Notes: a model not told the origin generated them from the sequence alone. A DNA stretch of 64,000 nucleotides from Coniochaeta sp. PMI_546 (GCA_021432605.1 MU271157.1:434001-498000), one strand, 5' to 3'; positions 10,322-23,617 are shown, counted from the stretch's first letter. Program-made: numbers and translations.

Positions 10322-13300
10322 AACGGGACGACCATCGTCTCGGTGCCCACCACCGATACCACCGAGGGATTAACGACATGGGTCCCTGAATGAGGTCTCC
10401 GGCAGTGGTGACCGACAAGGCAAGATCTACATCATATGCCCTAGCCGCATGGACGGCGCCTGCCGGAGTCGCGGCAGCAGAAAAGCTTGGTATTGGGTTA
10501 CGTACCCAGCCGCCGCGTAACGAGATCGAGGCTGAAAGCCCGCCACCCAGATCGCGCTACGTGTTTAAGGTGAAGGTGGCGTACATTATTTGGGTATGCC
10601 TGAGTGGCCAGGGTGGCGCTTGTCTATCTTCATGTGTACCAATATGTAGGGAGTATCTGGTCCGTATCTACTTGGAATCTCAGAGTAACGTTGTTGATAA
10701 GAAAACTCTTCTCACTGCAGACTGGAATTTCACCAGGGAGAACAGCTACGAGGTAATGCCTATCCGTATCAATGCTCGCTCTTAACTCAACGAGGGTCCC
10801 CAATTTTCCTCGCCGCCCTCGCCTTGGCTACCTTAAAAGCAATGCACCCTGGCACCTTGCTGTCTCTCTGATTATGCAGGTATCCACGTGTGGCTACGTC
10901 CGCTACACGTGTACCGGGGCGTTAACGACGGTTGGGCAACAGAACAAAGTGGGTTTGCTTTGGGCGAGGAGGTCGAAAGAGTCACAGCGGATACCATTGT
11001 TCCCTTTTTGTTTCGAGTTGAGGAAATGTACACGTGAAGTGGTGCTCTGCGTATCGGAAGACGCCATCGGGGGTCCAATGGTGTCTGAAAGAAGGGCTGT
11101 TCAACAAATTCTCGCCCCTATCTGCCATGATCCCTGAAGCCCTCTTGAGAAGTGATGTCACGACGTTCGAGAAACATATACCGCGTAACAGAAGCCCTGG
11201 AAAGGCGACAGAAAGCTAGGGAGGTGTGGGGCCGAGAACCCTGGCATGCGCCGGGCTCACTTTAAGCCTCCCGCCCTTCCATAAGGTACCCACAAATGCT
11301 ATATTTGTATTTGCGGCAGTGTCAAGCTCATACATTGCACCCGCAACTGCGGGCTCAAAGAACTGGAGACGGTAATATGTGTTCTGAAACTTCTTTATCG
11401 GATACCAATCAATTTGCCATCCTATCGATTCAGGTACCACATGTACATCATGTTCAGGTACCGGGTAAGCTCCAGGGGAGGTAAGGCGGTTAAGGGATGA
11501 GATGGAAAACTTGCTCGCGAATTCTTCCGGTCCGACCAAAGATTAAGGTGAGTTCCGTTGCTGCCATTCACGTGCGGCCAGCTAACCTGTAAACCGTTTG
11601 CGTTCGTTCCAGATGGGAGGAATGGTTTGCCTGTCGGAGTTTCTTGCACAGCTCTTCAGTTCGGCCACAAGATACCGAGACGTGCCGAGGTGGCTCCGTA
11701 GCTAGCTTGAACCGTTTTTCCATGGGCAAAGGTCCGACGGAACTGAGTCAGACCTTGGACAATTTCTGTTGTCTCTTTTTCACATGTGCATCTGGACCTT
11801 GACACGGTGAGAGAACGCGGACGCAAGAACGTGTCTAGCCTGCCTGTGAGGTTGTCAGCAAACAACAGCCGCTCGGACAACTGGCTGTGATATATGGCTC
11901 GCCGATGCTCGGAGCCGGTACGGAAGTACGACAGGTATGTCAGCCGTCAGCATTTCCAACGGCCAACACGTGCATTTTCTCTCTCTGACCGTTGGTCCGG
12001 TCCGGAGATAAGGCCGGAAGGCTTGACTGTTGACACACTTGCGATCCGTTGGAGCCCTTCGTCGTTGTCCTCGTGTGATGATGCCAGCCACGGAGACAAT
12101 TACTACAGGGCGCGGAGGAGCATGACACCTGGTAGCTGTCGCAATGGTGAAAGTGCTGCTATATCTGGCATAATAAGAGGTGTTGAGTTTATGATCGCAT
12201 GGTATGAGAGACTCACTCCCATATAGGCGCACTCTCCCCCGCGATACCACCATCCAAAAAGCATGTCTTTCGGCTCGTTCCAGAGCTCATAATGGTGTGT
12301 TCATTGCAGGGCCTGCATTCGCATGCTTAGGTGTTAGGAAGGTAACACACCCTTGCCAAGGTGCTGACGACGCGGCACGCTGTCACGCTGGCGGTTTGGC
12401 GACCGCAGCAAGTAAGACCTCCTTCATTGGGCCGTCAAGTAACCGGATCAGCCGATCCAGCCCGGCGGGATTTGATGCTGCGGCAGCCTCCGCATGATCA
12501 TGGGCAAGAGTATACGCGATTGCCTGCTGTGGTCGCTTACTTCATACGCTGCCGTGTCAATCCAGTTCACAAGCTCCCACCTCTCCGCCTTATTTGAAGC
12601 CAAGTGCCAGGGTCATAAGACTGACAATGAACTGATTCTTTTGTCGTGATGGCATCAACAGCAAAGACATGCAGCCAAGGCGCCACCCCCATGGCCGTCA
12701 CTCGGGGGCCTTCAGCTCCGTCTGCTTCTACTGTGATATTACCAACGTAGTTCACGTTTGCCGCCGTGCCGTATTGTTTGAGCCGTCGCCAAGGTCGGTC
12801 GTTCGGGCGCTAGTATTGTGTCATCTCAAGCCTTGCCTTTGCTGAGATAGGAATGCTTCGAAGAGGGCGCGGCATGCAGTGGGGGTCGCCGTCCAGTGGG
12901 CCGTGGGTAGCGTGTGGCTTGACACCCTGGCAGGGGTCCCAAGTGCTGTCAAGCCATATTTGGAAGTCCAGTGGTCATGATACGCAACGATACGGCCAGC
13001 TTGGGGGGGCACGCTTACCACACAGTATATTGATCCGCAGGCGAAAGTTGACGAGTCTGAGTCTGCCAATATAATCCTATTGTGCCAGTGGTTGAGTGAG
13101 CGCATACGAGCGTTCCAGTCGAGGAATATTCGATAGTTTCTGAGGCGCAGCAAGAGCAAGAAGTCAACCTCTTTCTCGGATATATGGCGTCAGATTTCAG
13201 AAACATCTTCCTGTGGTACACAGTGGTTCTGAGGAGGGGCTTGACCTCCGTGTCAACTGTCAAGAAAAAAGAAACTGGATCCGAATCGGAAACGTTTGCG

Positions 13301-14100
13301 ACTGCCCTTTTCCCGGTACAGCTGCTCCTGTTTCCGGTGACTCCACTTTTGCCTTCTCAGAGCTTCTGATGCCATTCCTTTTCGGCTTTTTTTTTCTTCT
13401 CGTCTCGTTTTGTTTCCTGAGAGACCCGATCGTGATCTGTCGAACGCCATCCGTTATCGCACGACTCAGGCACTGCTCATAATTCCCCACCAATCCGGAC
13501 GGTACATGGTCAGCTTGTACTTGCAGGGGTGTGTGCGCTGAATGAAGCCTTTGATGGTCTACCCAGGTAGGCTGAACACGGTGATGCCGCGCTACGTTAA
13601 TGCATCGTTGGGTCGGGTGGTGATGTATCTGTCAGGCATGGCACCCTGCCCCCCATCTGCATGCGTCGTGAATACTTGCGGACCTTCTGAGGATGATGTA
13701 CACAAGTACCAGTTTGTGGTGGAATGGTGTGGTGGTCTGCCAGTCTGCCGTCACCTTTCCATCACCTTTTTCCTACCTCTTTCTCTTTTTCTCCAATTGC
13801 TCCATGATCGTATAGTCTGTATGGGATTTCTGTTGTTGACCGTCCCCTGTCTTGAACAATCGTCCTCCCCCTTCGTCTCAGAGTTGGTAAGCGCAGCATC
13901 TTCTTGCCTTCCTCCACAAATAACCATACATTCACCACAATCCATTACTATTTCGATTGCCTCCTACGAGAGTCGAACCTGCTAGCATCCTACCTAAGAT
14001 ACCTTATCTTATCGTAGCGCATGGCTACAATCTAAATATCATCACGGACACCAACAATCCCACTCCCTAGAGGGTGCTTACTCACTCTAGTAACGCGGTG
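10322..14100. other. Intergenic between creC and creD, no supported gene
   Basis: This 3.8 kb stretch contains the creC 3' flank and the creD promoter and leader. A minus-strand frame at 11216-11539 (107 codons) reads reasonably but has no domain, no partner exons and no leader that I could identify. The last 350 bp (13750-14100) are pyrimidine-rich, as expected of a fungal promoter and 5' UTR. Nothing else was seen. Confidence 0.5.
14021..14035 (+). promoter_or_regulatory. Possible upstream ORF in the creD leader
   Basis: ATG GCT ACA ATC TAA forms a four-codon frame ending 65 bp before the creD start. If transcription begins upstream of it, it could lower creD translation. The transcription start is unknown, so this is only a candidate. 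Confidence 0.3.
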
Positions 14101-16050
14101 ATGCCTTCGTTCAATCCATTCTCGTCCGTCACGGGTAGAAACGCTGCCACGCTCTTCGAGATTCGCCTGGACAGCGACTTCCTCGTGTTCCGCGGGAACG
14201 AACACGAATCGTCCGGCCAGCTGCTAAAGGGGACTGTGGTACTATGTCTGCCTTCACCATTGAAGGTTGAGGATATACACCTAAGACTGACTGGCACCCT
14301 TCACTTATCGTAAGTCATGCGCCAGGATCTTGCCGGTGCACCTTGCTGAACTAAGGCTGACAGCAAAAACAACAGATGGACGGATTCGAAAGTCACGCCG
14401 ACTGGCATCTCAAATCAGAAAGTCGACAAAACCTCGGTCATACTTAACCACAGATGGAAGCCATTTGTGGGTATAGGGGCGGACGACTCGTCGAACGCCA
14501 CGCGAGCCATCACCCTGCCGGCGGGGAACTACGAGTGGCCATTCGAGCTCGAGCTCCCGGGAAACACATCTGAGAGTGTCGAGGGTCTTCCGGAGGCAAG
14601 CATCACATACAAGCTGAAGGCAACAGTCGCAAGAGGAAAACTGGCATACGATCTGCATGCCTACAAGAGATTACGGATAATACGCACACTGGAATCTTCA
14701 GCGTTGGAATTCCTCCATTCGATGAGCGTCGAGAACATATGGCCCAACAAGGTCGAGTACTCTATCCTCATTCCCCAAAAGGCCATTGTATTTGGAAGTT
14801 CGGTGCCTCTGGAGATGCGATTCACGCCGTTGTTGAAAGGCCTAGAGTTGGGCGATATCTCGATCAAGCTGGTCGAAGTCCACGACATCATAGTTCAGGG
14901 GCCGACCGGGCACGCCATCAAAGAACACAAGAAGGAGAGAGAAGTTGCGCATTGGACGGTCCCTATGAGCCGGGAAGAGCATTGGTGCGACATGATTGAG
15001 GATACAGGCCAGGAAGGCTGGGTGATGAGCACAACGCTCGACCTGCCGAGAAAGATCGGGAAGTGTGTGCAGGACGTCAACGTGCAGGGGATCAAAATTC
15101 GGCACAAACTCAAAATGGTGGTGGCACTGAAGAACCCCGATGGTCACATATCCGAACTTCGCGCCACCCTCCCGGTCACTATATTTATCTCGCCAAACAT
15201 GCCTCTGGATGATGACGGAAACCTCGTCCACGGCACGCCCCTCAGCGCAACTCCTGAGGAAGCAAGAACCATGGCCCCTCCGACATACGGCGACCACGTG
15301 CTGGATGAAATTTTCCGGGATCTTGAGAACGATGGTTTGCAGACACCAGGCGTGCGGTCAGGTGTCAGCAGCCCGTTTTATACTCATTCTCGGGCTGGCT
15401 CAACTGAGAATTTAGCAGCCATGCTACGCATGAGTGATTCCACAGAAATCACAGCGCAGGCTCTCCAGTCTAGATTGCAAAACGTCTCGCTGGACCCGTC
15501 GCACCGGAACAACTCCTGGCAGTCGATGAATTCTCTGTCTGGAGCGGCCACCCCTCATCACGTACACGATTCGCACCCAGGACACACGCCGACGTCGGCA
15601 CCCCAGTCAGCGCCGCAGTCGGCACCGCTCTCTCGCCAGCCTAGCCCGGAGCATTCTTCTGGTTCGACCAGTCCGCAGCACATTGACCTACCGGATCTGA
15701 CGCAGCTGAGCAAAGTTCCTAGCTACCAGACGGCCGTCAGGACTCCCGTCAAGCCGTTGATGGTCTCGTCTCAAAACGGTACGCTTCCCGATTACAGGAC
15801 AGCAGTGAGCGCCCCGACTTCGCCGACACTTAGCCATGCCACGCTCGCACCTCCCCCGCCAGCAGCCATGACAATGATCCCGGAGGCATCGCACGAGGAT
15901 GGCGACCATCTTAGGCGACCGGCAGTGGGTGGACGAAGGCAAACTGCTTCCGGGGCAGTTGGCCTTTCCTCCTTTCACCCTTCGTTCTCAGGGGAAATGG
16001 ACGAACCACGCCGACTACATCTAATGCGAGCGCGAGAGCGGATCTCATAA
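14101..16050 (+). CDS. creD: Arrestin-related adaptor CreD (Rod1/Rog3 type)
   Basis: Two exons, 14101-14309 and 14376-16050, encode 627 residues; Aspergillus CreD is about 600. The N-terminal arrestin fold starts with FEIRLDSDFLVFRG and KVEDIHLRLTGTLHLSW. The C-terminal arrestin fold follows the segment VENIWPNKVEYSILIPQKAI and ends near PVTIFISPNMP. A PPTY motif (371-374) and two weaker PxY motifs (PSYQTAV, PDYRTAV) sit in a Ser/Pro/Thr-rich tail, as expected for binding the WW domains of a Rsp5/HulA-type HECT ubiquitin ligase. Family knowledge: CreD adapts HulA to targets such as transporters and acts opposite to CreB/CreC. A GTG-initiated in-frame extension exists upstream, but the first ATG fits the family start. 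It lies in the same direction as creC. Confidence 0.94.
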
Positions 16051-17200
16051 GCCGTGACTTGCTGAATTGTCCTGTTCACTTTTTTTTTACTTGATTTGTC
16101 AAAGCTTGCCGATGGAACCATTGAGCATTCCTGCTGGGCGTTTGGCATCCTTCATGAGTACATATTGAAGCCATAAGGAGGTTTGAAGGTTTTTGTTTAG
16201 GTCCCTTGGGGGTAAATAGACTCGGGATAGGAGTTCGGATTGGCGGCATGATTTGGATGCATTGCTGGTTTCAGCTATCACACAGCGGCGTTCGCAAAGC
16301 GGATTATAGACATACCACACATCAGTCTGTGTCAGGTTTCGATACCCTCGTCGACATATTATCGATAAAATCACTTAGCGAATAAGATATACGGACCATT
16401 TAATACTCACTACAAAAGCATGCCGTCAATGGGTGATTCAATTCATTTGAATAGGATTTGAACGACCCATCCCCCTCTAGCAATTTAGAACCAGGATATG
16501 TCTGTCACCCAACTAGCATATGTGCCAAGACAGCAATGTGGTTGACAGCCATTTGAACCAAAAGGCTGGGTCACGAGGGGTCCAACTACGTCATCAGGTT
16601 TTTTTAATTATCTCAAAGACGTCCGATAACCTGATAAGGCGGTCAACCGACAGGTCATGCAATCTCGCGATGCCTGGTCCTCTTTCCTTCAAACTAAACA
16701 ATCAGGAGCAGGTCTATGACTTCAGCAAAGACTTCTCTTGACCTCCTGATCCCGCTGTCTTCCAATCGGTAAGCAACATTGCCATCCGTCAACCTCTAGC
16801 GCTTGATGGGGTTTCATCGTTTCCCATGCCAGTCTTGTCCTTCTCCCTGCACTGCGGTCTGCGCAGAGGATCTACGTGTATACAATGTACACGAGATGAA
16901 TGCGAGCGCTTTCCTGGGGCTTTTGAAACGTGCGGCCGACGTCACAGCATGCCGTGCTACATTACAGCCGAGAGTCGAGGGTGTGGTGTCTCGCACTGCG
17001 TGAGCGGTGACTTCATCTCGCATGCGCTCATATGTGCACTTCTTCTCCCCAATCCCTCTTTGCGTATCTGTTATTAGTGCTGCTACAATAGCTTCATATG
17101 AAGAGGCAGCAACATATTCTCCTTTTTATTTTGACTCCGCCCACTGCAGCACATATCTAACAAAGCCAAAAGATTAGCGAAAACCGAATAAACTGGCAAT
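16051..17200. other. Intergenic between creD and the Slm1-like gene
   Basis: Contains the creD 3' flank (an early poly-T run) and the upstream region of the BAR/PH gene. Short frames on both strands have no recognisable product. Nothing specific was seen. Confidence 0.5.
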
Positions 17201-18870
17201 ATGGCCACACAACAGTCAGAGCTGCCCTCGAGGCAGGGTACAGGCATGAGCACCTTCAGCGATGACGCTGTGCCAGACGTAGACCCTAGCAGCGTAAGCT
17301 TTTCAGAACTGCTTTCTAAATGCCGATACGTCGCACTCCGCAGCAGGCACATACTAATCGCCATCAGACCGCCGGTCTGCTCGCAGAACGTCTGCAAGCC
17401 TGGAAGCATGCCGTCGTCTATCTCGAGGAATACATAGGAGCTATCGAGAAGATCCACCATGCCCAAGCCAAGGAATATGAAAAGGCTCTCAAGGTATGGC
17501 TCTTTCGGCACTGTGTCGCAATGACGACCTACTGAAGATGTGTTCTATAGACGATCTCGAAGCCCTTACGAGAGGGGCAGCACTTCGACCAGAGCCTCGG
17601 TGGCGTGGCCGGGTTTTTCGAGAACATGCGAGCCAACACTGAGGCCCTCATCAACACGAGCCTCGAAACTGAGAAGCACATCAAGGGCAGCGTCCTACCC
17701 ATCATCGAGCGCCTGCACAAGGAGATCAAGAATAAGTCCAAGGAACTCTCGCATGGAGCCCAGAAGGGTGCAAAGGAGATCGAGAAGGCGCGCAATACAA
17801 CGCAGAAGCACATCGAACTCCTAGGCCAGTACACCGCCACCTTCGAGTCCACCGGCGGTAAGGTCACCCCGGAGAACGACCCTTACGTCGTGCACCGTCA
17901 GGTGCTGCACCGCCTTAACCACCAGGTCCTCGAGGAAAACAACCACCGCAACGACCTGATCGCGGTGCAGAACAACTTCCAGAGCTTCGAAGCCCACGTC
18001 GTCGGCGTCATGCAGCAGACCATGGAGGCGTTCAACCAGTACGCCGGCGGGCAGGCCGAGAAGACGCGTGCCCTCTACAGCGACATGCTCGGCGCCGCCC
18101 AGCGCATCCCGCCCGACTTCGAGTGGCAGCGTTTCGTAACCCGCTCCGGCGACGTGCTGATCAACCCCAACGAGGGCCCGCGCAGTGTGGACTCGGTCCA
18201 GTTCCCCAACATGAACCACCCCTCCACCAAGCCTCTGATTGAGGGCAGTCTCGAGCGCAAGAGCCGCAATAAGCTGAGCTGGGGCTACAGCACGGGGTAC
18301 TACGTCGTCACTCCCTCTAAGTTCCTGCACGAGTTCAAGGATAGTGACAACCTCCGCAAGGACCCCACCCCCGAGCTGAGCATTTACCTACCCGATGCCG
18401 TAATTGGCACACCGGTCGGCGAGAAGTTCAGCGTCAAGGGTAAGGACCGCTCCAAGTCAGTCAGCAGCAAGCTGACAGGCACCGCGGAGCTGCACTTCAA
18501 GGCGCACACGGCCGCCGATGCGCAGAAGTGGTTCAGCATCATCTCTGGTGTAGCAGGCGCCACAGGCCCGGCAGTGACAGCTTCGCCTGCCGAGTCGCCG
18601 GTGCGCGAGGAAGAGAAGAGACTCGAGGCCGGTGTACCACCGCAGCAGCAGCAGCAGCCGCATCCGACGGTGGCGACGACCACGGACAAGGCGCAGGAGG
18701 CGGGTGTTACGGGTGGGCAGACGGTTGCCAGTCCGACTACCATCTCGCCTGCTACGACTACCAACACCGCCGCTAAGGACACGGCGGCTGTGCACTCTGC
18801 CCAGACGTCGACTGGGACGGTCGGGACAGGGACTGCTAGTTTGCCGGTTGAGAAGCCGCCTGTTGCTTAG
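17201..18870 (+). CDS. SLM1: Slm1-like BAR/PH-domain protein (PI(4,5)P2-binding, TORC2 effector)
   Basis: Three exons, 17201-17293, 17368-17493 and 17551-18870, encode 512 residues, shorter than yeast Slm1 (about 690). Residues 32 to about 270 are a helical BAR/F-BAR-like region (for example RLQAWKHAVVYLEEYIGAIE and many Lys/Glu heptads). Residues about 300-404 form a PH domain (PLIEGSLERKSR, then WGYSTGYYVVTPSKFLHEF, ending AADAQKWFSIISG). The tail is low-complexity, with a five-Gln run and Thr/Ala/Pro-rich sequence. Family knowledge: Slm1 and Slm2 bind PI(4,5)P2 at eisosomes and recruit Ypk kinase to TORC2 under membrane stress. Intron 1 has a clear TACTAAT branch point. The N-terminal 31 residues are acidic and disordered. 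Identity is sure at family level. Confidence 0.92.
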
Positions 18871-21800
18871 GAGCCTCACATTTGATGCCCGCCTTGCTGG
18901 AAATAAGGCTAACGGCAGACGCCACTCATGTCTACGACTGGGCTGGGACGAGGTGTGAAGGTGTGTGAAGGCATGGCATGGAGCTGCAGTTATATGTCTT
19001 GTGAGACGTGAGGGGATACGTGATATGGCACCTGACTGGAAATGCATACTTTTAGCTTTGATTATGCTTGTTACAGAGGAGAAAGGAAGGGAAGTCAGAT
19101 GGACGACGGTGTGTTGACTGTTGTTCGTTCTGCATGTGGAGACAGTTTGAATAATTTGATATCCCCTACAAGATCTATCTGATAATGCTATTCACTTTGT
19201 TTCCCCGAGACAGGTATAGATCTGATAATGCTATTAATACACTTTGTTTCCTCGAGACAAGTACACTATGCACTCAGCCTTCAAACATCAGATCTTTGAC
19301 GCTGCGTTTCTATGTGGCCAAGCTCACATGACGAAATTATACTTGCCCGTTTGTTTTCGGGCAACGGGACGAGGTGACTGGATGGTGTCGCTCGGAGGGT
19401 GTCCGGACAGGACCGGTCTAGGCCTTACCTGTGAAGCAGGCGTAGAGCCTTCTTATCTTCACACGTTGCAGCCATGCTGTGTCTCGCGCGATCACGGGAC
19501 ATCGTGCTCGACTGACTTTCGCACTTCACTGGTCAACGAGAATTGATCCATAGAGGAAAAAAGAGCTAATCTTACCTGGACAGCAACATGTGTCACGCCC
19601 GAGATGTGCTGTCTTTGTTAATCGATATATGATACTCTTCCAAACTGCCAACAGCATGTCATAGCTATACGAGAGGCATCGGCAGGGTCTTGGAATTGGT
19701 TCGGACAAGTCCGACTAGAATGGAGGATAAGAGACTGACAAAATGATATCTCCGTCCACCCTCTCCTCTGGCCCACTGCAACGCTTAGTGGGTGAGCCGT
19801 CGTTGGAAAGGAGCATCTGGGCAACAGAGGAGGTCGAGGTGAATCGATATAATGACGCGATTCGGCGAAGCAGGTCGCGTGTTCAGATATCGTTCGCTTG
19901 CTTGCCTCACTCTTATGACCGGTGAATGCAGGTCTGTCTCGACGGGACCATGACTGACCGTGGACTGTAACGGCGATCTTCTGGAGGCGGAGCAACGTGC
20001 AGGATGGCATCGCAGTCCCTGAGCCACTCGTGTATCGGTCTTTGTCCTGACTGTTGGCAGTTACTTGACCATGCTGCTTCCCTCTGATTGTGCACGACAC
20101 GCAGTGTTGGCTTCTGGGGATATTCTCCCTTGGAGATGGGCAACAGCAAAACAGTGCTTTTTATCTTTGCATCATGCGTCATGGTCGGGCAATCGTGTCT
20201 TCAAATCGAATAGCTCGGAGCCCAGGCAACCATGGACAGAGTCGAGTTGACTTGGCCCTGCGCCGACAGTCTAGTTGATGTGCTGATGTCTCGTGCAACT
20301 GTCCCATGGTAGTGGTTTGACACAACTACCTCCGAAACACGGACGTGATCACAGTCGCGCTGCTGTCACAACGCCGCCCAGGATAAACCAGAGTGTCCCA
20401 GCGCCACAGTGGCTTGCGTGTGGGATGTCTGGTCTTGTGCGTTAGGATGGACCACGGTCTGGACTTCACCGGGCCGAGCTAGACTTGTGTGTACCGCCGC
20501 GCGGCATATCGTACGGTTGAGAAGGGGGTCATCGAGGAGTCTCCTTGGGGGAGAAGGAAAAGGCTACGGAATTTCGGTCTAACCCATTGGCTACGCGATA
20601 AAGCGAAACAACACGATCCGTAACATTAGGCCACGGAAGAATAGACGTGGTGAGTTATCAAGATCGGATGCCTACGGAACAGGATCCGATTGCATCAGCG
20701 CATCAATGTGAGATCAGACCGTGCCTGGGAAGTCAGTCGAGGCTAGTGACGCATCAAGAAAAAGATAACAGGACTTCATGGATTGCTGCCATGCCGGGCA
20801 ACGGATCAGACCCGAAGGATGAAGCAGAAGTCGAGCCGGAAGACGTCGACGTGGTGTCAGTCTAGAGGTCTAGACCCACAAGGAGGCTGAAGGCCAACCT
20901 ATGAGAGGAACAAGAGTCACCGAAAGGCAGCGCGCGAACCATTCGGACAGGGGTCTAGAGAAGGCGGCTGAGGGTGAGAACGAGGCAGACAAGACTCACG
21001 CGTGCAGTCTGCATGGTCTTCGGCATGTTTGACATTATTAGGACTTCCAAGGTGTCGTTGCGCGATGTCAACTCTTGTATTGAGGTTGGCTTTCTGGCTT
21101 GGCAGGTGTGTCCGTTGTCGAGAAGTATGCCTAGCAGTAGCATTAGGGAATCAATCTGCTATGGTTGATCTGTGGCTTGGACTTCCCAACTCTTAAAAAG
21201 AGGTGTGTAAGTGAGATGTGTGTGGAGTAATCGACATGCGGATGGGGTATGTTGGCCAGTCGGCTCGCAGCAAAAGTCAGAGCCTCGTCTCTTCACACCA
21301 TGCTTACCGCTGTTCAGTACGCGCAAGTTACCCATAGAACATATTCCGCTATGATCTCCGAGTCCCCAATGCCAGCCTCATATTTTCGTTCATCCTGCCT
21401 GCGCTGCTGTCAAATGCGATTATTTATCTACCTACCTTGACCGGTAGAGAATGGTGAGCACCTCGCCGCCCGAGGCAGGTCAGAAATGCTGAAGAGGGAA
21501 TGGTCAAAATGGCGGGCAGCAATCTCCCACAAGGACAGCTACGATATACCGTGGTCCTGGATAGGTGTCTCACCCGGGGAGAGCAAGACCTCGGGAAGCT
21601 AAAGCTCCTGTGCGGAACGTATTGCGCACACTCACATCTACCTCGATAGGAGCCTTGCGCGTATATCCAAGACTGCATGATGCTACGTCGCGATCCTCGG
21701 CCACATCCTCATAGCCACAATAATACTGCTGTATCTGTACCATTGTATCTCTAATTGGTCGCCCTAGATTCTCAATCACATCTGGCCTCGATGAGGACAA

Positions 21801-22163
21801 GCCCAGGTCGACCTTCTCCACACAAGACTATTCTGCCTTGGGAATGGATGCAGCTCACAGCGAGCGACCAAGCGGGACGTGCTTCTTAATCCCTATATCA
21901 TGTATCAGGGCCTCGATTACTTTCGATACCGCCATGTCCATCTATTGCTCTTTTCCATCTTCCCATTCCCAATGTCGCCGAAGGTTTGCAGCTTGTCAAG
22001 CCCCTTCTTGCCGGTTCCCAGCATCTGGTTGCTGTCGTCACCATTCCCCTGCCCGCAGCCCTTATGCTACACAGCAGTCGACGTGCCATCACGAGGCGTT
22101 TCCGACCCGCACATTATCACACTGTAGGCGATCAGCAACCGGCAGCTTTGTACCGCAGTTACC
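18871..22163. other. Intergenic, no supported gene
   Basis: A 3.3 kb stretch with only short frames. It contains the short direct duplication at 19178-19259 and, at about 21930-22090, a pyrimidine-rich stretch that is probably the promoter or leader of the Clr5-domain gene. Confidence 0.5.
19178..19259. repeat. Imperfect direct duplication, two copies of about 35-39 bp
   Basis: TCTGATAATGCTATT followed by CACTTTGTTTCC and CGAGACA occurs at 19178-19212. It recurs at 19221-19259 with a four-base insertion (AATA) and one substitution. It lies a few hundred bases downstream of the Slm1-like stop, in non-coding DNA. Confidence 0.85.
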
Positions 22164-23051
22164 ATGACGAAAAGATGGGACGAGTACAAATCCATCATCA
22201 TCAGTCTCTACAAGGAGCAGCACAAGCCTCTGCATGAAGTCCAGAGACTCATGGAAGAGCAACACGGCTTCCAAGCCTCGTACGTCCGCTCTCGTCTTTT
22301 CGGTTTCGAGTCCCTCATCTGACCGTGCTGGCCTTGTAGCGTACGAGCATACCGCTCCAGGTTCGATAGATGGCGAGTTCACAAGTACAACTGCCGCGGA
22401 CGAGGAGACTCGGCGTCAAATGGGAGTGGCGGGGGCAGTCCAAGAACCGATGACTCTCACTGTAGTCCGAAGAGGGAGGAGCCCGACTCGCCTCGTACGG
22501 CCGTGACGCCGCCGTCGACCCCTCACAATGACCAAAGGACACCCTACGCAGGAGACCAGGCACGACGGCAGCAACTGAACCTGCAGCCTGTCGCTATCAT
22601 GTCGACGGACCACCGCTACCTTCCTGAGTCGGCAGGAGGATCTGGAGGAGGAGGATGTCTTGTGCCACCATCCCCGGGCGGCGCAGAGTCAATCACCAGC
22701 GACTCAACCATATCCCGGACATCCTCTGTCTCTTTTCCGTACAACAGTGACTCTAGCGGCCTTGTCCCCAGCAACCATCATCACCGCCACAGTTTCAGCG
22801 CTTCCCCAACGGAACATCAGTACACTCATTATGATTTATATCGGCACCCCTCGTTCCCGCAGCCGTACCAAGGTGGCCACCAGTACCATCCTCATCTAGA
22901 AGGGCCTGCGGCTACAGGTGTCCTCGCTCCGCCGCAAGGGCTACCGATACAACATAACCAGGATGGCGGGGTGTATGGGTGGCCTCCCGCGTCACTCCAG
23001 CCACCATCGTACCATGTCCCCAGTGATGCCATTAAAGCTGCAAGGGACTAA
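22164..23051 (+). CDS. Clr5-domain protein
   Basis: Two exons, 22164-22279 and 22340-23051, encode 275 residues. Residues 1 to about 55 match the fungal Clr5 domain: MTKRWDEYKSIIISLYKEQ, HKPLHEVQRLMEEQHGF and, across the intron, YRSRFDRWRVHKYN. The pattern of helices with Trp, Leu and terminal basic residues is typical. The remainder is disordered: Ser/Pro-rich, a Gly run, NHHHRHSF, and Tyr/Pro/Gln-rich. Family knowledge: the Clr5 domain is found at the N-terminus of many fungal proteins, often followed by other modules; a role as a DNA- or protein-binding module is suspected but not settled. Here nothing recognisable follows it, so this is a short-form member. The start was chosen because the domain normally begins within a few residues of the N-terminus. 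It is convergent with NSE2. Confidence 0.85.
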
Positions 23052-23617
23052 TGACTTAGTGGTCGGTATCGCGGTGGAGGATGGGCTTCGCTTCTTTGTA
23101 CGACCGACTTGCTTTGGGGTATCTTTTCGGGTGTCGATTTAGTTTTGACGATCATGACTGGTAATGATGACGCGTATGACGCATAGACGGAGAGCCAGGG
23201 AGGGATGGGGGATAAGAGTGCCCGGTTCCACAGCGAAGGGAATTTGGCGTCACTTACAGACCGCCAAATGGTCACTAGAGAAACAACATCTCGACGATTG
23301 TCGAAAGTATTCCTCGGTGGCCATGAACGAAAATCTCGTAGGTATTTCATGTATCAAAGAGCTTTGAAAGATCATCAAGCCAGTTGTTGTGGCAAAATCT
23401 CTATTCCCGCACTGTGTAAGCTGCTAAGTGGTTGATCCTCTCGTCAGTCCCTTTTTGGGCCAGTCACGGTACTCAAGGGGCCAAAACGCGGCCAGCATTG
23501 AAGCTACGTCGGACCAGAGGGGTGAAGCGGAAGACACACCCGGGCTTGCAGCATACTGATGGGTTATTGAAAGGGGTATCTAGAACAGAAAAGGCATGAC
23601 GCCAGTGGCGAAAAAGA
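23052..23617. other. Convergent 3' flanks
   Basis: 566 bp of non-coding sequence between the Clr5-domain gene and NSE2. No feature was recognised. Confidence 0.5.

Noticed and set aside
11216-11539. A 107-codon minus-strand frame between creC and creD
   Set aside because: It reads fairly well, but no further exons, leader or domain support it; kept only as a note.
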